Positions 1 through 7,297 of a stretch of DNA of 15,063 bases are shown here, piece after piece. Location of the stretch: NCBI GenBank assembly GCA_945952355.1, contig CAMFIW010000018.1, positions 1-15,063 on the forward strand, in the 5' to 3' direction. This stretch comes from an uncultured Phenylobacterium sp. GTDB lineage: Bacteria > Pseudomonadota > Alphaproteobacteria > Caulobacterales > Caulobacteraceae. Within the stretch, counting starts at the first letter, position 1, and each line of letters opens with the position of its first letter. The notes under the pieces were generated by a model. It had not been told where the DNA came from and searched no databases. It was given only the letters and a program-made list of their open reading frames with translations. The position numbers and the translations under genes were made by a program.

Positions 1-329
1 CTCTTGATGTCCAGCCCCTTGCCGGCGTCCCAGGTCAGGTGCCGGACGCCATTGGCCAGATGGTAGAACACCGAGACGGTCAGGCCGAACATCACGAGCC
101 TGCCGAGCGGGCCGCCGAGCAGGATCATGTAGCTCGCATACGCGTCCGGCCCGGCGGCGAGCGCGATCGCCCAGCCGGCCAGGATCAGCGCGCCGACATA
201 CAGCGCCACGCCGGTCGCCCGGTGGGCGATGGAGGTGAACATGGTGAGGTGCCAGCGCCAGTGGAAGGCGAAGGGGCCTCCCGAGGTCAGGTGCGGCGAG
301 AGGGGTCGTTCGCGGGGGCTGTCAGTCAT
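1..329 (-). CDS. sdhC: Succinate dehydrogenase cytochrome b556 subunit (SdhC), 3' part off the window
   Basis: Membrane-anchor subunit of succinate dehydrogenase (complex II), which helps bind heme b and ubiquinone in the inner membrane. The minus strand reads 109 uninterrupted residues from an ATG at 329 to the window edge. Visible family marks are RPLSPHL (residues 8-14), SIAHRATG (33-40) with the Ser and Arg expected to line the quinone site, a hydrophobic helix at about 39-60, a second at about 66-92, and the C-terminal signature YHLANGVRHLTWDAGKG, whose first His (H90) should be the heme ligand. The third helix lies beyond the edge. A GGGAAGA stretch just before the ATG can serve as ribosome binding site. 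Other sdh genes would follow to the left. It is divergent from the LysR gene. Identification is firm from motifs; completeness cannot be judged. Confidence 0.93.
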   Translation of the reverse strand, partial: MTDSPRERPLSPHLTSGGPFAFHWRWHLTMFTSIAHRATGVALYVGALILAGWAIALAAGPDAYASYMILLGGPLGRLVMFGLTVSVFYHLANGVRHLTWDAGKGLDIK

Positions 330-359
330 GGGTCTTCCCGTAGGCGCCAGGCGGGTCCG

Positions 360-387
360 CTTTTAAGCGCGCGCCTTCACGTGTCAA
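360..387 (-). promoter_or_regulatory. Candidate sdhC promoter
   Basis: Read on the minus strand, a perfect TTGACA (plus-strand 387-382) is followed after 16 bases by TAAAAG (365-360), about 30 bases before the sdhC ATG. The -35 matches the housekeeping consensus; the -10 is only fair and the spacer is a base short of optimal. In this GC-rich DNA such a TTGACA stands out. The placement would give a short leader of roughly 20-25 bases. Inferred from sequence only. Confidence 0.4.
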
Positions 388-429
388 CGAAGCCGCCGCC
401 GCGCACGAACCTTCCTTCGCGGAACCTTA

Positions 430-448
430 AGTCTGAACGATCCAGACT
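430..448. promoter_or_regulatory. Dyad in the sdhC-lysR divergent region, possible LysR operator
   Basis: AGTCTG (430-435) and CAGACT (443-448) form a perfect 6-base inverted repeat around a 7-base centre, lying 49 bases before the LysR start and upstream of the candidate sdhC promoter. LysR regulators usually bind an interrupted dyad between their own gene and a divergent one. This dyad is not the textbook symmetrical T-N11-A, although a T-N11-A pair (432/444) does occur inside it. The site fits autoregulation or control of sdhC, but no sequence evidence links it to this protein. Confidence 0.35.
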
Positions 449-496
449 GCACGGCAAGTCGCTTTTGCTGTAGTCTTCCTTCATGAAAGGCGAAGG

Positions 497-1378
497 ATGC
501 GGTTCGACCTGACAGACCTGCGGCTGTTCTGCGAGGTGGCCGATGCGGGAAGCATCACCGGAGGCGCCACGCGGGCGTCGATCGCGCTGGCCGCAGCCTC
601 GACCCGCATTCGCGGCATGGAGGAGGCGCTGGGCGCGCCACTGTTCACCCGCTCGCGCTCCGGGGTCGCCCCGACGCCGGCCGGCCTCACCCTGCTGAAG
701 CACGCCCGCGCCATGCTGGCCCAGAACGCGAGGATGCGGGAGGACCTGGCGGCGTTCGCCGGCGGGCTGTCCGGCGAGATCCGCCTGCTGGCCAACACCA
801 ACGCCCTGACCGAGTTCCTCCCCGAAGCCCTGGCCTCCTTCCTGGCGGCGCACCCGCAGGTCAGCGTCGACCTGGAGGAGCGGCTCTCCGACGAGATCGT
901 CGGATTGGTCGCCGAAGGGGTCGCCGACATCGGCATCGTCGCCGGAACGGTGGAGATGGGCGCGCTTGAGACCTATCCGTTCCGGCGCGACCGGTTCGTG
1001 GTGGTGGCGGGCGCGAACCACCCGCTGGCGCGGCGCGGCGCGGTCACCTTCGCCGAGGTGCTGGAGCAGGAATTCGTCGGCCTGGAGCGATCGAGTTCGC
1101 TGCAACGTTTCCTCGCCGACAAGGCGGCGCGGGAAGGCAAGCCGCTGAGGCTTCGGGTGCAGCTCCGCAGCTTCGACGCCGTATGCCGCATGGTGGAGGT
1201 GGGAGTCGGCGTCGGCATCGTGCCGCAGACCACCGCCGCACGGGCTGCACGGACCATGGCGCTGGGGGTGGTCGAGCTCAGCGACGACTGGGCGATGCGG
1301 GAGCTCAAGATCTGCGTGCGCGGCCTTGCGGACCTGCGCCCCCTCGCGCGGGAACTGGCGGAAAGCCTCCGGCGCTAG
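497..1378 (+). CDS. LysR-family transcriptional regulator
   Basis: DNA-binding regulator of 293 residues, the usual LysR length. The N-terminal winged helix-turn-helix spans about residues 4-62, with DLRLFCEVADAGSIT, the recognition-helix stretch around ALAAASTRIRGMEEALG, and LFTRSRSGVAPTPAG closing the domain. A linker helix follows, then a periplasmic-binding-protein-like effector domain from about residue 90 (LSGEIRLLANT, then ADIGIVAG, then VEVGVGVGIVP). It resembles the LysR group that I recall carrying LANT...TEFLPEAL...DLEER. The effector is unknown. ATG 497 is preferred because it begins the conserved domain and has AAAGG six bases upstream; the nearby ATG at 483 is out of frame. It is divergent from sdhC, so control of the sdh genes is possible but only an inference from position. 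Confidence 0.9.
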   Translation: MRFDLTDLRLFCEVADAGSITGGATRASIALAAASTRIRGMEEALGAPLFTRSRSGVAPTPAGLTLLKHARAMLAQNARMREDLAAFAGGLSGEIRLLANTNALTEFLPEALASFLAAHPQVSVDLEERLSDEIVGLVAEGVADIGIVAGTVEMGALETYPFRRDRFVVVAGANHPLARRGAVTFAEVLEQEFVGLERSSSLQRFLADKAAREGKPLRLRVQLRSFDAVCRMVEVGVGVGIVPQTTAARAARTMALGVVELSDDWAMRELKICVRGLADLRPLARELAESLRR

Positions 1379-1495
1379 CGGAAGCGCAAGGCCATGCTGG
1401 ACAAGGGCTTCCCGGCCCGGCAAGGTCGCGGGGCCGCATGCGAGATAGCCGTCGCGGCGACCACCCACATCCAGCCTTCCTGCGTCGAGCCGCGC

Positions 1496-3448
1496 GTGAG
1501 CGAACCGTCGATCTTCTTTCCCGACGTCAATGCGCGTCAGGGAACCTTCCATCGCCGCGCGTTCCTGTTCGGCGGCCTGGCGGCCGGCGGGTTGCTGGCG
1601 CTCGGCGGCCGCCTGGCCCAGCTCCAGGTCCTGGACTCGAGCCACTACAGCAAGCTGTCGGCCGGCAACCAGTTCAACTTCAAGCTCGTTCTGCCGCCAC
1701 GGGGGCGGATCGTCGACCGCAACGGCGTCGCCCTGGCCTCAAGCCGCCAGAGCTACCGGCTGATGGCCGAGCGTGACGAAGGCGTGGATCCGCACAGGAC
1801 GGTTCAGGCCCTTAACCGGTTCGTGCCCCTGGACCCGGACAGCCAGGTCCGGATGACCAAGGCCCTGGCCCGTGCGCCGAAGCGCCAGCCGATCGCCGTG
1901 GCCGAGGACATAAGCTGGGAACAGTTCGCCGCCATCAACGTGCGCGCACCCGAACTTCCGGGCGTGAGCGCCGACACCAGCGAGATTCGGGTCTATCCGT
2001 TCGGCGGCGCCTTCGCCCACGTGATCGGCTATGTTGGCAAGGCCACGGAAGAGGATCTCACCCCGTCCGGGCCCAATTCCGAACCGATGATGCTGCATCC
2101 GGGTTTCCGGATCGGCCGGCTGGGGGTCGAGAAGGCGTTCGATCTGGAGCTGCGCGGCCGGCCCGGCGCCCAGAAGGTCGAGGTCGACGCGCATGGACGC
2201 GAGGTGCGCAAGGACGTCGGCGGCGACATCCCAGCCACGCCGGGCCAGGAGATCCAGCTCACACTCGACGCCGACATCCAGAACCGCGCGGTCGAGGTTT
2301 TCGGGGAGGAGAGCGGCGCGGCGGTGATGCTGGACTGCCGCACGGGCGACATCCTGTGCATGGCCTCGGCCCCCAGCTTCGACGCCAACCGTTTCGTGAA
2401 GGGACTGACGCCGGACCTCTACCGCGCGCTGTCGGCCTTCGAGCGCAAACCGATGATGGACAAGGCGGTGTCGGCGACCTTCCCGGCCGGTTCGACCTTC
2501 AAGACCATGGTTGGGCTGGCGGCGCTGGAAGCGGGGATCGACCCGGCCCAGTCCTATGTCTGCACGGGCGCCATGGGCTTCGGCGGCCGCGCCTTCCATT
2601 GCTGGAAGCACGACGGCCACGGGGCGCAGAACCTGCACGACGCGATCAAGAACTCCTGCGACGTCTATTTCTACAACGTGGCGGTGAAGATCGGGCCGGA
2701 CGCCATCGCCAAGGTCGCCCACGCCTTCGGGCTAGGCCAGACCTTCGACATCGGCATCCAAGGCCAGAACAAGGGCGTGATCCCCTCGACGGCGTGGAAG
2801 CGGGCCTATTTCAAGAAATCTCCGGCCAACCAGATCTGGTTCCCCGGCGAGTCGCTCAGCTACGGCATTGGCCAGGGCTATGTATCCGTGAACGCGCTGC
2901 AGCTCGCGGTCATGACGGCACGCCTGGCCAACGGTCGCAAGGCGCTGGTTCCACGGCTAGTCAAGTCGGTGGGCGGCCGGGAGCGACCGAGCGGGGCCGA
3001 GGTCCCTGACCTGGCGGTTTCGCCCGAGCATCTGACACGGGTTCGCGAAGGCATGGCGGCGGTGGCCAACGACGTGACCGGTGGCGCCTATCGACAGAGC
3101 CAGTTGGGCCTAGACCCGATCAAGATGGCCGGCAAGACCGGCACCGCCCAGGTCCGCAGCTTCGACAAGGGCTCCCGTTCGGACGTCGGCATGCCCTGGC
3201 GTCTGAAGGCTCACAACCTGTTCGTCGCCTTCGCACCCTATGACGACCCGCGCTATGCGCTGTCGGTGATCGTGCAGCACGGCGGCGCCAGTGGGGCGAC
3301 CATGGCCGCGCCCAAGGCGCGCGAGATCATGCGGGTGGCGCTGCTGAAGGACCCCGAGATCCGCGCGCGGATCGAGCGGCCCATGCCGATGCCCGACATG
3401 GGGGTCGATGGCCTTGATGGCGGGGAGCCGGCGCCGCCGGAGGGCTAG
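1496..3448 (+). CDS. mrdA: Penicillin-binding protein 2 (elongasome peptidoglycan transpeptidase)
   Basis: Class B penicillin-binding protein that cross-links peptidoglycan for side-wall elongation, working with the RodA glycosyltransferase. From GTG 1496 it has 650 residues: a short cytoplasmic tail, one membrane anchor (about 22-44, LFGGLAAGGLLALGGRL), a pedestal/dimerisation domain with PPRGRIVDRNG (67-77), and the transpeptidase domain. Catalytic motifs are STFK (S333, K336), SCD (387-389) and KTGT (547-550). E. coli PBP2 has its serine at 330, which supports the GTG start; an in-frame ATG at 1394 would add 34 residues unlike the family. No clear Shine-Dalgarno precedes the GTG, so the start is likely rather than certain. 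Neither mreBCD nor rodA adjoins the gene. Its TAG overlaps the stop codon of zapE on the other strand. A second PBP2 elsewhere in the genome is possible. Confidence 0.93.
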   Translation: MSEPSIFFPDVNARQGTFHRRAFLFGGLAAGGLLALGGRLAQLQVLDSSHYSKLSAGNQFNFKLVLPPRGRIVDRNGVALASSRQSYRLMAERDEGVDPHRTVQALNRFVPLDPDSQVRMTKALARAPKRQPIAVAEDISWEQFAAINVRAPELPGVSADTSEIRVYPFGGAFAHVIGYVGKATEEDLTPSGPNSEPMMLHPGFRIGRLGVEKAFDLELRGRPGAQKVEVDAHGREVRKDVGGDIPATPGQEIQLTLDADIQNRAVEVFGEESGAAVMLDCRTGDILCMASAPSFDANRFVKGLTPDLYRALSAFERKPMMDKAVSATFPAGSTFKTMVGLAALEAGIDPAQSYVCTGAMGFGGRAFHCWKHDGHGAQNLHDAIKNSCDVYFYNVAVKIGPDAIAKVAHAFGLGQTFDIGIQGQNKGVIPSTAWKRAYFKKSPANQIWFPGESLSYGIGQGYVSVNALQLAVMTARLANGRKALVPRLVKSVGGRERPSGAEVPDLAVSPEHLTRVREGMAAVANDVTGGAYRQSQLGLDPIKMAGKTGTAQVRSFDKGSRSDVGMPWRLKAHNLFVAFAPYDDPRYALSVIVQHGGASGATMAAPKAREIMRVALLKDPEIRARIERPMPMPDMGVDGLDGGEPAPPEG

Positions 3449-4563
3449 TCGACTTCGGCCAGCCAGTCGGCCGAGCGCATTTCCTGGAGGCGAGAGGCGG
3501 TGCGTTCGAATTCGAAGGCGCCGTCGCCGGAGGGATAGAGCTTGTCCGGTTCGGCCTCGGCCAGGATCACCGTGCGGGCGCGGGTTTCATAGAGGGCGTC
3601 GATCAGGATGACGAAACGGCGGGCCTCCTCGCGGCGGGCCGGCGTCAGCTTGGGCACATCCTGAAGGAAGACGGTGTGGAAGCGCTCGGCGATGGCGACA
3701 TAGTCGTTCGGCCCGAGCGCCACGGAGCAGAGGCTCGTGAAGCCGGCCCGAACCAGGCCGCCGGCGGCGTGGGGCAGGTGCACCTTGCGGCCCAGGATCT
3801 CCAGCGTCGCCCCGACTTCTTCCTCCTTGCCCAGCATGTCGCGCCACAGGGCCAGAAAGGTGCGCTCGTTGTCTGGGTCGTTGGGCGAGAACCACGACCC
3901 GGCGGCCCGCAGGCGGTCGAGGCGGTAGTCGTGGCCGCCGGCCACGGACACGACGTCGAGCCGCGCCTTCAGCATGTCGATGAAGGGCAGGAAGAGCTGG
4001 CGGTTGATGCCATCCTTGTAAAGCTGGTCCGGGGCACGGTTGGAGGTCGCGACCAGGGTGACGCCGCGCGCGAACAGGGCGTCGAACAGCCGACCCAGGA
4101 TCATGGCGTCGGCGATGTCCGTGACCTGGAACTCGTCGAAGCAGAGCAGGCGGGCCTGGTCGGCGACGACCTCGGCGACGGGTGGGATCGGGTCGTCACC
4201 CCTGTGCTGGCCGAATCGGGTCTTGCGCGCCGCCGCGTCGCCCGCGCGCCACTCGCCGATCAACCGGTGGATCTCCCCCATGAAGACGTGGAAGTGCGTT
4301 CGACGCTTCGCCTTCACCGGGGCGGTCTCGAAGAACTGATCCATCAGCATGGACTTGCCGCGCCCGACCGGCCCCCAGAGATAGACGCCGCGCTGGCTCT
4401 CCGGCTTGCGGTTGAAAAGGGCGGCGAGTTTGCCCGGCTCGGACGCCTCGAGGTCGGCCTCCAGCCGGATGAGCGCCGCCAGACCCGCCGCCTGGGCGGG
4501 ATCGGCTCGGATGGCCCCTTCGGCGAGGCGGGCGTCATAGGCGGCTTGCAGGGCTGAGGCCAT
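3445..4563 (-). CDS. zapE: Cell division protein ZapE / AFG1-like ATPase
   Basis: P-loop ATPase of the AFG1/LACE1 family. In E. coli ZapE binds the FtsZ ring and affects its stability; the mitochondrial relatives act in protein quality control. From the ATG at 4563 it has 372 residues, normal for the family. Visible are GVYLWGPVGRGKS with Walker A at 64-71, the HFHVFMGEIHR stretch (90-100) typical of AFG1 proteins, Walker B LLCFDEFQVTDIADA (139-153), and the sensor-like ATSNRAPDQLYKDG (172-185). The reading frame stays open to 4713, but residues before MASALQAAYDARL look like translated spacer, so the ATG at 4563 is chosen; its ribosome site is weak. It converges on mrdA with a 4-base overlap and diverges from the small gene at 4673. 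The cell-division role is taken from family knowledge. Confidence 0.92.
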   Translation of the reverse strand: MASALQAAYDARLAEGAIRADPAQAAGLAALIRLEADLEASEPGKLAALFNRKPESQRGVYLWGPVGRGKSMLMDQFFETAPVKAKRRTHFHVFMGEIHRLIGEWRAGDAAARKTRFGQHRGDDPIPPVAEVVADQARLLCFDEFQVTDIADAMILGRLFDALFARGVTLVATSNRAPDQLYKDGINRQLFLPFIDMLKARLDVVSVAGGHDYRLDRLRAAGSWFSPNDPDNERTFLALWRDMLGKEEEVGATLEILGRKVHLPHAAGGLVRAGFTSLCSVALGPNDYVAIAERFHTVFLQDVPKLTPARREEARRFVILIDALYETRARTVILAEAEPDKLYPSGDGAFEFERTASRLQEMRSADWLAEVD

Positions 4564-4610
4564 CGCGGTTGGCCTAGCCCGAGCGGACGCGCGCCGCAAT
4601 CGCGCTTGGG

Positions 4611-4634
4611 AACCGGCTGTGGCGGGCGCCGGTT
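4611..4634. repeat. Inverted repeat in the zapE / small-gene divergent spacer
   Basis: AACCGGC (4611-4617) and GCCGGTT (4628-4634) are perfect inverted arms with a 10-base centre, located between the divergent starts at 4563 and 4673. It could be an operator or a leader hairpin. In DNA this rich in G and C a 7-base repeat can also arise by chance. I see no convincing -35/-10 pair in this spacer for either gene. Confidence 0.3.
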
Positions 4635-4657
4635 GGTTTCGAGCATCCCCGAACCCC

Positions 4658-4665
4658 AGAGGAGG
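4658..4665 (+). promoter_or_regulatory. Strong ribosome binding site of the 58-residue gene
   Basis: AGAGGAGG lies seven bases before the GTG at 4673. It is among the best Shine-Dalgarno matches in the window and is the main reason to accept the short gene and to choose this start over the GTG at 4619, which has no such site. Confidence 0.7.
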
Positions 4666-4672
4666 CTTCCCC

Positions 4673-4849
4673 GTGGCCGACGAGAAGACCCGCCCCATGC
4701 CCGCCCAGGACATGGACGAGCTGAACGACCTGGAAGCTGAAGGCGTGCATCAGGGCTTGGGGCGTAGGGCGCGGAAACCGCCATCGGACCGCGAACATGG
4801 TGTGAAGACGCGGCGGCAGTTCAAGGACATCGTCAGCCGACGGACCTGA
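4673..4849 (+). CDS. Small hydrophilic protein of unknown function (58 residues)
   Basis: I do not recognise this protein. GTG 4673 is seven bases after AGAGGAGG, and the frame ends with TGA at 4849, giving 58 residues. The first half is acidic (DMDELNDLEAEG) and the second strongly basic (GLGRRARKPPSDREHG, KTRRQFKDIVSRRT), with no cysteine, no membrane segment and no signal peptide. Such a charged, probably cytoplasmic peptide might bind nucleic acid or a protein partner, but nothing in the sequence settles this. It is divergent from zapE, and the acyltransferase starts only 45 bases downstream, so it may be the first gene of that long operon. Real-gene status rests on the ribosome site, the position and natural-looking composition. 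Confidence 0.65.
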   Translation: MADEKTRPMPAQDMDELNDLEAEGVHQGLGRRARKPPSDREHGVKTRRQFKDIVSRRT

Positions 4850-4894
4850 CGCCCCTCTTGCCGGGCGGCGGCGGCGAAGGGCATTCTGGCGGCC

Positions 4895-5767
4895 ATGACG
4901 GTCGCCGCCTCCGACGCCCTGCCCGTCCGGCGGGGCTATCATGACCACATCATCGACGTACTGATCGCCGAGCGCGCGCCGAGGCTGTCCGGCAGTTTCG
5001 CATGGCCGGTCATCCGGCCGGCGCTCTACAGGATGCTGGACTACGCCAAGGCGCGGCGGATGGCCGACGACATCGCGCCCCTGCCCGGCCATGCGGCGCT
5101 AGACTACATCTCGGACATGCTGCGGCTGAAGGTGGCCGTGCATGGGCTGGAGCGTGTTCCGCGTCGGGGACGGGTGATCGCGATTTGCAACCATCCGACC
5201 GGTATCGGCGACGGGATCGCGGTGTATGACGCCCTGAGGGGACTGCGGCCCGACATCCGCTTCTACGCCAATTCCGACGCCCACAGGGTCTCGCCGGGCT
5301 TCGACGAGGCCTTAATTCCGGTGGAGTGGGTCGCCGAGAAGCGCACGCGCGAACGCACGCGGGTGACCCTGCAGCTCACCAAGGAGGCGATGGAGGCCGA
5401 GCAGGCCCTGGCGATCTTCCCGGCGGGCCGGCTCGCCCGAAAGGGCGCGGACGGCGCACTGAAGGAAGAACCCTGGATGGCCAGTGCGATGTCGATCGCC
5501 CGCAAGTACGAGGCGCCCGTGCTACCGCTGCACCTGTCGGGACCCTGGTCGACCCTGTTCCACTTCTTCCACGGGTTCTCGGGCGAGTTGCGGGACATCA
5601 CCCTGTTCCACGAGCTGCTGAACAAGAAGGGCCGCGAGTTCTCGCTGATCGTGGGGCCGCTGATCGCATGGGACGCGTTGGACCCGGACTCGACGGTCGC
5701 CACCGAGGCGATGAAGGCCTATGTGACCCAAGTCTTGCCGAACCATCCCGACCAGCCCTTTTCATGA
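4895..5767 (+). CDS. PlsC-type acyltransferase (glycerolipid/hemolysin-like)
   Basis: Probable membrane-associated acyltransferase of the PlsC superfamily, 290 residues, acting in phospholipid or related lipid synthesis; the exact acceptor is unknown. The catalytic block is ICNHPTGIGDG (97-107), with H100 and D106 separated by five residues as in the hemolysin-like branch, rather than the four of classical PlsC. The substrate-binding FPEG motif appears as IFPAGR (174-179), and PVLPLHLSG (208-216) fits the third conserved block. The N-terminal 75 residues hold no clear transmembrane helix. ATG 4895 begins the open frame; its ribosome site is weak. The stop overlaps the tsaE start as ATGA (5764-5767), so the two are probably translated together. 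Alternative labels would be putative hemolysin or lysophospholipid acyltransferase. Confidence 0.8.
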   Translation: MTVAASDALPVRRGYHDHIIDVLIAERAPRLSGSFAWPVIRPALYRMLDYAKARRMADDIAPLPGHAALDYISDMLRLKVAVHGLERVPRRGRVIAICNHPTGIGDGIAVYDALRGLRPDIRFYANSDAHRVSPGFDEALIPVEWVAEKRTRERTRVTLQLTKEAMEAEQALAIFPAGRLARKGADGALKEEPWMASAMSIARKYEAPVLPLHLSGPWSTLFHFFHGFSGELRDITLFHELLNKKGREFSLIVGPLIAWDALDPDSTVATEAMKAYVTQVLPNHPDQPFS

Positions 5768-6222
5768 TCGAGCTCGCCCTGGCCGACGAGGCGCAGACGG
5801 CTCGCTTGGGCGCGCGCGTCGCCGCCGCGCTGCGGCATGGAGAGGCGGTGTGCCTGACGGGGCCGCTGGGCGCCGGCAAATCGACCCTGGCGCGGGCCTT
5901 GGTGCGGGCGCTGACGAACCCGGAGGAGGACGTGCCGAGCCCGACCTTCACCCTGGTGCAGTTCTACGAGGGCGAGGGGCTGGCGGTGGCCCACTTCGAC
6001 CTCTACCGGCTGTCGGACCCGGACGAGGCCTATGAGATCGGGCTCGACGAGGCCCTCGAAGAAGGCGCCGCGGTGATCGAATGGCCGCAGAGGCTCGGCG
6101 ATCGTCTGCCGCCGGATCGACTCGATATAGACATCGCCCTCGATGGCGACGCACGGCGCGCGCGGCTGACCGGCCACGGCGCCTGGGAAGGACGAGAGCT
6201 TGAGTTCGGATCGCGAGGCTGA
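5764..6222 (+). CDS. tsaE: tRNA t6A biosynthesis ATPase TsaE
   Basis: ATPase that drives the TsaB-TsaD-TsaE complex making N6-threonylcarbamoyladenosine at position 37 of ANN-reading tRNAs, in the cytoplasm; generally essential in bacteria. The protein has 152 residues, the usual length. Walker A GPLGAGKST is at 33-41, the family hallmark PSPTFTLV at 58-65, HFDLYRL at 78-84, and IEWPQRLGDRLP at 105-116, all in the expected order. The ATG at 5764 overlaps the upstream stop (ATGA); the frame is also open further upstream, but that part is the acyltransferase read in another frame. The 3' end overlaps the following kinase gene by 23 bases. Identification is secure. Confidence 0.95.
   Translation: MIELALADEAQTARLGARVAAALRHGEAVCLTGPLGAGKSTLARALVRALTNPEEDVPSPTFTLVQFYEGEGLAVAHFDLYRLSDPDEAYEIGLDEALEEGAAVIEWPQRLGDRLPPDRLDIDIALDGDARRARLTGHGAWEGRELEFGSRG
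6185..6192 (+). promoter_or_regulatory. Ribosome binding site deciding the TTG start of the kinase gene
   Basis: GGGAAGGA ends seven bases before the TTG at 6200, inside the end of tsaE. It supports TTG as the true start of the sugar kinase, since no ATG or GTG is available in that frame before the conserved N-terminal region. Confidence 0.6.
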
Positions 6223-7297
6223 GAAGGCCGGGTTCCTGAAGGCCCACGGCCTGGGCGGCGCCCGGCGCCAGCCCCTGGCTGGCGACGCCTCGACGCGGAG
6301 CTATGAGCGGCTGACGGCGCCGAGCGGCGCGCGGCTGGTGCTGATGGACCAGCCGGCCATGGTGGAGACCGCGGTCTGCCCGCCGGGCGCGACGCCCGCC
6401 GAACGCCTGGCCCTGGGCTACAACGCCTCGGCGCGTCTGGCGGCGGGCTCCATCGCCGCCTTCGTCACCACTGCCGACTATCTGCGCGACCAAGGCCTGT
6501 CGGCGCCGCGCATCGAGGCCTTCGACGCCGCCGCCGGGCTGGCCGTGATCGAAGACCTGGGCGATGGACTGTTCGCCACCCTGATCGCGGAGGGCCAGGC
6601 GTCGGAGACGCCGCTCTACGAGGCCGCGGTCGACGTGCAGGTGCGCCTACACGAGACGCCGCCGCCGGCGACCCTGAAGGCCGAGGGCCTGGCCTGGCCG
6701 CTGCTGACCTATGACGCCCTGGCCTTGAAGATCGGGACCGACACCTTCCTCGAGTGGTGGCCGAAGCTGATGGATATGGCGCCCTTCGCGCCGGACGTGG
6801 TCGCCGAATGGGACGCGCTGTGGGCGCCGGTCTGGGTGCGCGGCGAGGCGGGCGCCGGCGTCTTCACCCATCGCGACTTCCACGCCCAGAACCTGCTCTG
6901 GCTGCCGGAGCGCCAGGGGGTGGCGCGGGTCGGGCTGCTGGACTTCCAGGATGCGCTGCGGGCCCATCCGGCCTGGGACCTCACCCACCTGTTGCAGGAC
7001 GCGCGCCGCGACGTATCGGCGGAGACCGAGGCGACCATGCTGGACCGCTATCTCGCGGCGCGGCCGGGCCTCGACCGCGAGGCCTTCCTGCACGACTACC
7101 GCGCGCTGGCCGCCTCGAACGCCGCGCGGATCCTGGGCCGGGTGTTCGCCCGCCAAACCCTGCTGGGCCGGCCGCAGTATCGCGCCTTCATGCCCCGTAC
7201 CTGGCGCTACCTCGAGCGCAATCTGACCGATCCGGCCCTGGCGGGGCTCCAGGCCTGGTTCGACCGCCATGCGCCAGCGGAGATGCGCGCGTGGTGA
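6200..7297 (+). CDS. amgK: AmgK-like N-acetylmuramate/N-acetylglucosamine 1-kinase
   Basis: Aminoglycoside-phosphotransferase-fold kinase expected to phosphorylate MurNAc (and GlcNAc) at the anomeric C1, the first step of the anabolic cell-wall recycling route described in Pseudomonas putida. It has 365 residues. Seen in order are LAGDASTRSYERL (26-38) at the nucleotide-binding N lobe, VIEDLGDGLF (116-125) at the hinge, the catalytic loop FTHRDFHAQNLLWL (222-235) with H224, D226 and N231, and metal-binding D248 in GLLDFQDAL. The start is an uncommon TTG with a good ribosome site, overlapping tsaE by 23 bases. Fold and catalysis are clear. The sugar specificity rests mainly on the adjoining MurU-like gene and on recalled gene order. 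A generic phosphotransferase label would be the cautious alternative. Confidence 0.85.
   Translation: MSSDREAEKAGFLKAHGLGGARRQPLAGDASTRSYERLTAPSGARLVLMDQPAMVETAVCPPGATPAERLALGYNASARLAAGSIAAFVTTADYLRDQGLSAPRIEAFDAAAGLAVIEDLGDGLFATLIAEGQASETPLYEAAVDVQVRLHETPPPATLKAEGLAWPLLTYDALALKIGTDTFLEWWPKLMDMAPFAPDVVAEWDALWAPVWVRGEAGAGVFTHRDFHAQNLLWLPERQGVARVGLLDFQDALRAHPAWDLTHLLQDARRDVSAETEATMLDRYLAARPGLDREAFLHDYRALAASNAARILGRVFARQTLLGRPQYRAFMPRTWRYLERNLTDPALAGLQAWFDRHAPAEMRAW

Noticed and set aside
1394..1495. N-terminal extension of mrdA from the ATG at 1394
   Set aside because: The 34 extra residues lack family similarity, and the GTG at 1496 puts the catalytic serine at 333, close to the position known in E. 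coli PBP2.
377..1645. A 422-codon minus-strand frame spanning the LysR gene
   Set aside because: It runs across the sdhC-lysR spacer and into mrdA and has no family features. The LysR frame shows a full helix-turn-helix and effector domain.
4564..4713. Longer zapE start at 4713
   Set aside because: The additional 50 residues look like translated spacer and would overlap the divergent small gene with its strong ribosome site.
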